From Beta vulgaris subsp. vulgaris (taxonomy: Eukaryota; Streptophyta; Magnoliopsida; Caryophyllales; Amaranthaceae), in the NCBI RefSeq assembly GCF_026745355.1, contig NC_079203.1, positions 43,702,077-43,766,076 on the forward strand: a stretch of DNA of 64,000 nt, written 5' to 3'. The notes beneath the pieces are model-generated. The model was not told the origin of the DNA and ran no database searches. It saw only the letters and a list, made by a program, of their open reading frames with translations. Both the position numbers and the translations under genes were made by a program. Shown one piece after another: positions 55,596 to 64,000 of the stretch; positions within the stretch are counted from its first letter, which is position 1, and each line of letters starts with the position of its first letter.

Positions 55596-58500
55596 ATGTG
55601 TTTCACAATTTGGTCAATAAGTAGTGTAATTAGGACATGGCTAGTACTATTCCTAGCCATACCAGCGCATTGTTCACCACCAAAATTGACCATGTTTACT
55701 GCCCCAAACACTACCAAACCCGGTTGCCCACGCAAATGCGGCAACTTAACAATCCCCTACCCCTTTGGAATAAGCTTACTTGGGGGTTGTTCTCGAAACC
55801 ATTTGTATGATATCATCTGCTTGGATTCTTTCGATCCTCCAAAGGCCTTTCTTCCATTGGCGAACACTGGCCCAAATGCAACTATGACGGAGATATTAGA
55901 CATATCTGAAACACAAATCCGTATTAGAACCCAAGTAGCGTACACGTGTTCTGATTCCATACTATCGCCTTCGATATCTGGTCTAAAATATTTCGACATT
56001 CGGCAGGAAATCGGTTGTCCGTATGCCATATCAGGCACGTCAAACAAGGTAATTGCAGTGGGATGCATGGACTCCGCTGACTTAAGTGCATACCGTGAAA
56101 CCACAAGCTTTGGTTTAAATGAAGTCAGGCGTAGTTGCACAGCCAATTGCAGCTGGGAGGCCAGCAATGTTGTCGCAGGTGAGTGCGATGGTGTCGGGTG
56201 TTGCATGGCTATTATTCCTAGCGGGCTGATCTCTTATGTGGTAAGCCTAAGCCCCTTACACAGTAACCACAGCACAATATTGTCTTTCAACCCTTGTGGT
56301 TATGCGTTTCTAGGGGATCCCGATCGGTTCGAATTTCGGGGGATCCCAGATCTTAATGACCCGGATTTCGTTAACAGGATAACTGCGGAGGTGCCGACGG
56401 TGCTAGAATGGGTAATAGATCATAATATTACATGTGTTGAAGCTCAAAAGCATCCACAATCCTACGCTTGCCAACAGAATACAACTTGTGTCGATGCTGT
56501 GGATAGTGGTATTGGAGGATATCGTTGTAGTTGTCGGCCCGGTTACCAAGGCAATCCTTACTTTCCTCCTGGCTGCTCAGGTAAATCAAATATTTTATAG
56601 AAAATTTGTGGTGTAACTGCTCCACCATAACTTACGGTATAATGAATATTTCATATCATTTTTGATCTGTTTCATATCATTTAAGTTTTTGTTTTTTTTT
56701 TTTTTTTTTTGACGGGCATTTAAGTTTTTGTTGATATAATCAAAATATGAGTTAGTGAGAGGCTCACATCACATGTGATAGTAGGGATGTAAGTGGATTG
56801 GATTGTATTGGACTTTGTCAAATCCAAATAAAAAATTTGAATCCAAGTTCTATCCAAATATTTTTTGAGTCTAGTCCACTACAATAATTTTTTCTTGAGT
56901 CCAATTATTATATTATTTTTTTACTCGATTTAGATTCAATGATTCACAACATTTTCTCATAATTGAATTTGAAAAAATAATCTCATAATATTCATTCCAT
57001 AAAATAAATCACATACATTCTTTTATATTATATATATAAATATTAAATATATATATATTATATATATAAATATTAAATATATATACATGATATATATAAA
57101 TATTAAATATATTTATAAATACTTTTGGACTGGACTGGACTGATTGGACTCCAAATGGGTGAGTTCATATCCAGTCCGAAAATATTTGGACTCGAGATTT
57201 TGAGTCCGAGTCCAGTCCAAAAAACTTCAGTCCAGTCTAGTTCAATAAGTTTGGACTGGACTTGATTGGACTTTGGACTTTTCGCAGTCCACATACACTA
57301 CTCCTATGTGGTAGTAAATTAGAGGGAAAAATATTATTTGCGAAGAAGCCGCATTAGATGATCATATGAAGAAAAAATTCAATAAAGATTTTATAACTTT
57401 AATATGTGGTTTATCCAATAGTATACATAAGATTAATTGTTAAAGAGAGGGAATAACATTTCCAATCTTAGGGTTAAAAGTAAAAATAATATCTTTAGTT
57501 GAAAATTTATGATAACATAAGCATATGTTAGATAAGAGTATATGAAACTTCTAATATAGAATTTTATTTTATTTGTTCTTATCTAGAACGTTATGTTGGA
57601 ATTTTAATGATAGTTATAAGAGTTAAACTTGACAGTGAAAGAAATTGAAAAACAATAAATTGAACTTGTTGGTTTTCTCACTACAATTTCATTAAGTAAA
57701 CTAAGCATATAAGTAACAAAAGAAATAACCACCTAATACTAATAATCAGGGAAATCATCCTATGATCACCCATTCACTAACAATAAAATCTTAACTAATT
57801 ATATGAACCTTGACCCACTAAACTATCCACTACTTTCAAGCACTACTACAACCAACACACCCCCTTGCTTCAAAGAAATATACAACTTGATTAACTTTGA
57901 CACTTTGTTTGCAATGGAGTTGGACTTAATTAACGCTACTAAAAACTCACGACATGCACTTGACCAAAACGAACCTTGACAAACTCACGCATAAACTTTG
58001 CCACAAACATTGCATAACCACAACCATCTCGACAACAGCATATACCTTCATGTATATGACCTCGAAACAATCACCACGACCAAGACCTTAACAAACAAAA
58101 ATACACGACTAGAAGAACTCGCTTCCTTCTCTTTGACTTGTTGAGTCAAGTTGCTTGGTTATCCTTGGTCAACTCTCTGCTTATGCTAACACCTTGCTTC
58201 TTTGTGACCATACTTCATAGACTGACGTTGATCGACACCTCGATAACCACGTCCTCTTGCACTTTCATAACCATGACCTCGACCACGAAATTGCTTCCAC
58301 TGTGACAACAACTTCCTTCATCATGCCATTCATTTGAATGCCATTTACCAGATGATAAGTCACTAGAAAAAAATCTCTCACAACGGAAACAAAAGCTATA
58401 GTGCTTGTTTCTCTCTCACTCAAACTTTTCTTTTTTTTAAAAAAAAAAAATTTGTTTTTCAAATAAAACGGCAATGGCTTCCTTCCTATTCTGTATCTCC

Positions 58501-61256
58501 AGGATCTAACTCAATACTCTGATACCATGTTGGAATTTTAATGATAGTTATAAGAGTTAAACTTGACAGTGAAAGAAGCTGAAAAATAATAAATTGGACT
58601 TGTTGGTTTTCTCACTATAATTTCATTAAGTAAATTAAGCATATAAATAACAAAAGAAATAACCACCTAATGCTAATAATCAAGGAAATCATCCCATACA
58701 TGATCACCTATTCACTAACAATAAAATATTAACTAATTATATGAACCTTGACTGACTAAACGATCCACTACTTTGGAGCACTACTACAACTAACACGTTA
58801 GGGAATATGCTTAACATTTTGTTATTTTGAAATAGTTTCGAGCGAGGGGCTAACAATAAACATTTGATATGTCTCTTAAAATGGTATCATATTAGGAACG
58901 TAGGACAGAATTGCACTTCAATTAATGCTATTAATGCCATATATTTTCACGTTATATTTATGGAAAATTTGCCAAAAAAACCTTTTACGAGTTCATTTTT
59001 GCGGAAAAAATTTTATAAAGCATTTTTTGCGAAAACAAACGAAAACCAAATTTTTTTTGCGAAAACAAACCTAGTATCATTTTCCGGTGTTGACCATAGA
59101 ATTTCAGACGTTGACCACCTCTAGCCACCACTAACGACACCTGCACCCAGCCCCCCACCCAGGCCTGCATCCCCCACTTCACCCCTAGCCCAGCCTCCAC
59201 CACCTGCAGCCCACCCCACCCCCACCAGCAGCCCCCAACCCCTCCCTTCACCCCTTCAGGTGGCACCCCCATACCCTTCGCCCAGGCCTACCCTCTCTCC
59301 TTTCCCTTCTTCCCTCCTTCCCCCCTCCCCCTCTCCTTTCGCTTCGTCCATCCCCCCTTCCCACACTGCAACCCACATCATCCCCCCGCAGCTCCCCCCT
59401 TCGCAACCCGGAAAATTTGTACCCACCACAATCACATGAGCATAACACCATGAAACCCCCCACCACCACCACGAAACTCACTGCCCACTACCACCACAAA
59501 TGAAACGAAAACTATCAAAAATCGATGAACGAAACCGTTGTTTCTGGGTGGCGCAGCGGTTGGGGGTGGACGAAGGGAGAGGAGAGGGGGGAAGGGTGAA
59601 GGAGGGAAGAATGGAGAGGAGAGAGGTTAGGGGCGAAGGGGGGGGGGGTTGGTGCCGCCTGAGGAGGTGGAGGGAGGGTTGGGGGTTGCTGGTAGTGGAG
59701 GCTAGGTTTCATCTTGCAAAAACAATTTTGATTTTGGTTTGTTTTCGCAAAAAAAATTTGATTTTCGTTTGTTCGCAAAAAATGCTTTATAAAGTTTTTT
59801 TTTCGCAAAAATGAACTCGTAAAAGGTTTTTTTTTTGCAAATTTTCCTATATTTATTTAGCTTTTTAATTACTTGCAGCCCTCTGCTCCATATATGAATA
59901 TCGTTTCATCTTATAATAGGGTAACTTTTTTTGTGGTTTTGCAGATATTAATGAATGTGAGGATCTAACAGATGGCCCATGCTCTAGAATCTGCACCAAC
60001 ACCCTCGGAAACTACACTTGCTCTTGCCCATCTGGGTATGTTGGCGATGGTAGGAAAATTGGGACGGGTTGCAAATGGCCGTTTCCTCTTTTTAAGATTG
60101 TTTTAGGTAATTACATATAGATGGACTCGATATCAGCTTCTAATGCAATGTCCTCCATTCTACCAAATCATTGAACTAATTGTTTGATGCAGGTGCCGGC
60201 GTTGGTGCTTTACTTTTACTAATTGGCATAACTTGGATGTGCTTGGAACATAAAAGGAAAAGGATGATGGAATTGAAACGGAAGTTTTTTGAGCAAAACG
60301 GAGGTTTTATATTAAGGCAACTAATTTCCTCTAGTGCACAAGATAACACCGAGCAGGTGAAGATATTTACTCTAGACGAATTAAAAACATCATCCAACAA
60401 CTTCAACGAAGATTATGTTGTAGGTAGAGGTGGTTATGGAACTGTCTACAAGGGGATATTATCGTTCAATAATGAATTGGTTGCGGTTAAGAGGTCAAAA
60501 TTTATGGACACCAGTAAGATCGAACATTTTATTAACGAGGTAGTCATTTTGGCACGCATAAGACATCCTAATGTGGTTCGATTAATAGGATGTTGTCTCG
60601 AGGTTGAAGTCCCCTTGTTGGTCTACGAGTTTATCTCGAATGGAACATTATATGACCATCTTCATGGCAGACGAGGAGCCTCATGGTATTCTTGGAGCGG
60701 TTGTTTACGGATTGCCATCGAGTCAGCCAATGCATTAGCTTATTTACATTCAATACCCATAATTCATCGAGATGTTAAGTCCACAAACATTTTACTAGAT
60801 GATAGATATACTGCAAAGGTATCTGATTTTGGAGCTTCGAGGTTGATTCCATTACATCATACCCATTTATCCACATTCGTCCAGGGAACACTCGGTTATC
60901 TTGACCCTGAGTACTTTTATTCAAATCTATTAACCCAAAAGAGTGATGTTTATAGTTTTGGTGTCGTTCTCGCTGAACTACTAACAAGGAAAAAACCACT
61001 TTTACTAGAGAGGCAGACAGAGGAAAAGAATTGTAACTTGGCATCATATTTTGTTGAGGAGATGCAACAAGAGAAATTGTTTGAGATTTTGGATCCTCAA
61101 CTAGTTGGGGAAGCATCCCGAGAGCAACTCATCTCAATAGCAAAGCTTGTAGAGAATTGCTTAAGGGTTGAGGGTAAAGACAGGCCAACTATGGAAGAAC
61201 TAGCAGCGGAGCTAAAAAAATTGAAGGACTATAAAGTGCAAATCTCCGGTCACTAA
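55596..61256 (+). CDS. Wall-associated receptor kinase (WAK-like)
   Basis: Cell-surface receptor kinase of the WAK family, which senses pectin fragments in the wall and signals in defence and growth. Three exons, 55596-56580, 59945-60106 and 60193-61256, join in frame to 736 aa. A signal peptide covers about 1-26. A galacturonan-binding GUB_WAK domain starts at about residue 44 ([15 protein letters not shown]). An EGF-like repeat ends exon 1 ([14 protein letters not shown]). Exon 2 encodes a calcium-binding EGF repeat (DINECED, then [13 protein letters not shown]). One membrane segment lies at about 384-402, followed by basic residues. The kinase has the loop GRGGYG (460-465), K482, HRDVKSTN (D576), DFG (594-596) and LGYLDPEY, so it is an RD kinase with all catalytic residues. 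Intron 1 (3.4 kb) carries three insertions with target duplications, yet the reading frame is intact. Confidence 0.95.
56782..57306. mobile_element. hAT-type MITE with reiterated GGACTGGACT interior
   Basis: 525 bp in WAK intron 1. It begins TAGGGATGTAAGTGG; the reverse-complemented right end is TAGGAGTAGTGTATGTGG. Flanks tgtgatag (56774-56781) and tgtggtag (57307-57314) agree at 7 of 8 bases. The interior repeats GGACTGGACT and its complement, parallel in design to the MITE at 41956-42316. Confidence 0.7.
57594..58795 (-). mobile_element. Non-autonomous LTR retrotransposon in WAK intron 1
   Basis: Minus-strand element. LTRs at 57594-57857 and 58528-58795 (TGTTGGAATTTT... as read on the plus strand, ...AACA). 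The primer site is ctgataccatg on the plus strand at 58519-58529. The purine tract on the minus strand (gcaagggggtg) adjoins 57858. Target duplication cgtta is perfect (57589-57593, 58796-58800). The roughly 670-bp interior keeps only a gag-like Gly/Arg-rich trace (about 58180-58300). It is too short to move on its own. Confidence 0.93.
58962..59847. mobile_element. Mutator-like element (MULE) in WAK intron 1
   Basis: 886 bp with long terminal inverted repeats of about 95 bp (ends GGAAAATTTGCC; arms contain ttttacgagttcatttttgc and its complement). A perfect 9-bp target duplication, tatatttat (58953-58961, 59848-59856), is diagnostic for Mutator-like elements. No transposase. The interior (59105-59700) is very GC-rich, C-rich then G-rich. 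The open frames across it are artefacts of composition. Confidence 0.93.
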
Positions 61257-62550
61257 AAGCTAATAAGTTCACCTATGCATTTGAGAATAAAAATCATAGC
61301 TTATGTCCCACAACTTTTGTCCATTACTTTTTATTGGTTTCTATTATTACTATAACGACCTAGTCATTTTATAATTGAAATCTGTAAACACGTTAAGAAT
61401 TAACCAATAAAGAAAGTGATACGAAATTGTGGAATAGAAGATTTGAGTTTTTCATTCTACGTCCTCTAGTTCATGCATGTTTTAAATTTTTTCTTTTGTG
61501 GTTGCACTTGTATACATGTGAACCTACTGTAAGTTTGTCTGATTCGTAATTTTATGTTTATGCTTTCATGTGGCATGGTAATTAATCTTGATCCATTTTA
61601 TGCATACATAGTTTGTTTCTCGACACACATTTTAATTCGAATTGGCAAGGGACTCTATTCGCCACGGTGTTATTTCTTATTCAATGAGCCTCATCACAAT
61701 CATCCATATACATCTTTGAAATAAAAAAAGTGGTCCACGCCAGCCTTCATCTCAAGGCCTTAGGCATCAACATTAAAGACTTACTTTTTGATTCAATACT
61801 TATTGATTCAATGAAATTATATGGAATCATTATCAAAATATAATTGATGGCAATATATCTTTAAAAAACTAAGGATCTAGACATAATTGCTACAATTTCT
61901 GTTATCAATTTAAACCGTGACGCCATAAGCAATAGTGTATCATCGCTTGAGCCTGCATCGCCTTAGCCTGCCTCTTTTCACATAAAATTTTTCTTGTCAT
62001 TGTTGGAAATTTTTTTCCTATCTTGATCAGTTATACTGTATTATTGATTAGATAACAGATAACAATAAAAAATGGACTCTTTAATTTTCATTATAGCTTA
62101 AAAAACTTGGGATCGCATCGTTTCCGACTGTTACACTTACACTATATATGTTGTAAAAATCTTATATGGATCTGGTCTACACTTACTTAGTGTGGACCTA
62201 ATGCTAATTCATTAAAAAAATGTAAATAAATTAAAAAATACATATAAAAATAAGTAAATATAGTTCTAAAATTTGACTATGTGGAAAAAAGTTACTATGT
62301 CAAAAATTGAAAATTTCACCATGATAAACTAATGTAAGAAAGAGTGATAATATTAAAAAATGGTCAATGAGAGAGAAAGTAAGTGTATAGTGTAACTTAA
62401 GATTTTTAAAAGGTTAATATGTGAAAAAAGGGTCACCATGTTAAATAAGTGGCTTTGGTCCACAATAATATTAGTGTGGACGAGGTCCACGCAATACTAA
62501 CTCTTACATGGCAAGTAAATATCCTTCATAGCCTTTCCAATCCCATATCT
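61257..62550. other. WAK 3' flank and intergenic sequence
   Basis: Contains the WAK 3'UTR. At about 62160-62500 related phrases (ggtctacact / agtgtggacc; ggtccacaa / gtgtggacgaggtcc) recur in both orientations, perhaps an old foldback element. Nothing else recognised. Confidence 0.4.
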
Positions 62551-62784
62551 CACTACTAGAACTTGGGTCATTAGTGACAACCCAATAATGATAGGACAAA
62601 ATCTCGTCTTAAATGCCTTTTGTGATGGGACTAACAACTAAATAACGACGGAAATATCTATCAAAAATACCTTATGGGACGGGCTAACGACGAGATTTTC
62701 CATTAATGACAGCCCCCTGTCATGACGGATTCGTGAACTTTAGCAACTGGATGTACGTCGTGAATGGTACAATTTTTTGTAGTG
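62551..62784. mobile_element. Miniature CACTA element
   Basis: 234 bp with ends CACTACTAGAA and (reverse complement) CACTACAAAAAA, and a perfect 3-bp target duplication tct (62548-62550, 62785-62787). The short inverted match is limited to about 6-10 bp and there is no coding sequence. Confidence 0.75.
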
Positions 62785-62847
62785 TCTTCTAGCACAAGTA
62801 TTAAGAAATAACTTCTTAGGTTGTTAATGAGTAAAACACTATGCTAG

Positions 62848-64000
62848 TGTTGAATTGTGGAGCGCAAAATTGTTGTATTAAATCGTAAACATGATCCAGA
62901 AGACGAAATAGACAATGTAATCAGGGCAAACATTAACCGAGGCAAACATTGTAGGAATTATGCCTCGAATTTGGTCGATAGTTTTTCAAATGGACTTGTC
63001 GCAGGCCCGCCCGATCAAGTCGGGCAGTGCCGATGGTCTTAGCAAGGGCTTGGAAGTCGGCTGCTCGATAGGCTCGGGCGGGTTCACCAGATCGAGCGTG
63101 ATCACAGAATTACGACTGGGGGACCAACGCCAGATTGGGCGACAATCAGGACCGAGACAAAATTACCTTTGGGGAAATTGACCGCCCGATCGGACAAATG
63201 TCGCCCGACCCGATCGAACGGTGGGCTTTTTGACGCTGGGAGGCGTTTTCGACCCGGGTTATAATATGTTATTTAACCTTTTTTTAAGTCGCCATTAGTG
63301 CTAAAAACACATCTGTACTTTGGAATTCCTCAAGAGCAATAAAATTATTCTCTCTCTCTGCCCATGGACGTAGACAACACATCGTTGGTGAACCACGTAA
63401 ATCTATGCGTTGTTTGTTACTAAAATGAATTCAATATTTGTTCTTTCTCGCATCCGTTATAACAAATTAGTATCAAGAGCTTTGGTTTTAAATCTAAGTG
63501 AGAAAGATGCGTGGGATGAATGTGAAAATCGATAAATTCACTTGGAGAAACAGTTTCAGACTGTGGCAAATCAAGATGTGGGCACTGTTGGCAAAGAAGT
63601 CAACGGATTTAGTTACCGCTGAGATGACCGTTTTGGAGGAGAAGGCAGATTCAACGATTATACTTGTGTCTTGCTGACGATATAATCACTAAAGTCATGG
63701 AGTAGGAAACTGCATTTGGTCTGTGGTTGAATCTAGAGAGTTTGTATATGGCAAAATCTCCAACCAACAAGTTGCTGCTGAAGCAACGTCTGTTTAATCT
63801 GCGGATGAATGAAGGTACACCTCTTGAAGATCACCTAGATCAATTAAAAATATTTGTTAGAATAGCGTAATATTAATGTTATGGTGGAGGATAAGGATGC
63901 TGCTTTAATTTTGCTTAATTCTTTACCACTGTCATATAAAAATTTTGTGCAATCTTTCATTGTTGGTAAACATTGTGTGTCCCTAGAGGAGGTTAAATTT
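62848..64000 (+). mobile_element. Copia retrotransposon, 5' LTR and gag (runs off window)
   Basis: The LTR spans about 62848-63464 (TGTTGAATTG...TTATAACA), with a GC-rich middle (63000-63240). It is followed by a primer-site-like tagtatcaagagc (63469-63481). Gag starts with ATG 63507 (MRGMNVKIDKFTW, then LWQIKMWALLAKK). Later frames give LYMAKSPTNKLLLKQRLFNL, MNEGTPLEDHLDQL and DAALILLNSLP. This is the Tnt1-type (UBN2) gag pattern. Stops and frameshifts already disrupt it. The remainder lies outside the window. Confidence 0.85.

Noticed and set aside
59248..59814. Proline- or arginine-rich open frames in the WAK intron
   Set aside because: They cover the GC-rich interior of the MULE and have no recognisable domain.

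Overview
This window is nuclear DNA of a flowering plant, most likely a eudicot. The sequence is AT-rich, the genes have GT-AG introns, and most of the length is transposable elements: LTR retrotransposons primed by initiator tRNA-Met, TRIMs, LINEs, hAT, CACTA, Mutator and Stowaway-type elements. I cannot name the species from the sequence. There are no bacterial features, rRNA genes or CRISPR arrays.

Four host loci can be supported. (1) 1100-1558 (+) is the last exon of a Myb/SANT-like DNA-binding protein whose earlier exons lie outside the window. (2) 17467-27184 (+) is an uninterrupted nine-exon vacuolar processing enzyme (legumain, asparaginyl endopeptidase; 470 aa when spliced). (3) 30889-53010 (-) reads as a two-DUF26-domain cysteine-rich repeat secretory protein of 307 aa. 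Its two coding exons match at both reading frame and domain level but are separated by a 21.2 kb intron packed with transposons. (4) 55596-61256 (+) is a complete three-exon wall-associated receptor kinase (736 aa). Relics also remain: a broken DUF26 exon at 8787-9033 (-) and a stray legumain terminal exon at 30577-30676 (+). They indicate that both families once had more local copies.

Layout. 1-9 kb: Myb exon, then a LINE with a large internal deletion, split by an unclassified insertion and by a hAT element with a perfect 8-bp target duplication. 9-17 kb: degenerate copia, a MITE, G-rich and microsatellite DNA. 17-27 kb: the legumain gene, whose introns carry MITEs, a TRIM, a LINE tail and a solo LTR. 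28-36 kb: a decayed copia, two non-autonomous LTR elements sharing internal sequence, a tiny TRIM and a (TA)n-bounded element. 38-47 kb: an old copia with nested gypsy-like, hAT and CACTA insertions. 47.4-52.5 kb: a young copia with 203-bp LTRs that lack TG/CA ends. 53.3-55.2 kb: two tandem foldback units, each with a tRNA-like core. 55.6-61.3 kb: the WAK gene, with three intact insertions in intron 1. 62.5-64 kb: a small CACTA element and the 5' end of another copia.

The host genes do not form one pathway, but all three well-preserved ones belong to families linked to defence or cell death: a vacuolar cysteine protease, an apoplastic DUF26 protein and a cell-wall receptor kinase. The most noteworthy points are serine at both legumain ligase-determinant positions, the giant DUF26 intron, and the (TA)n-bounded foldback units with tRNA-like cores.
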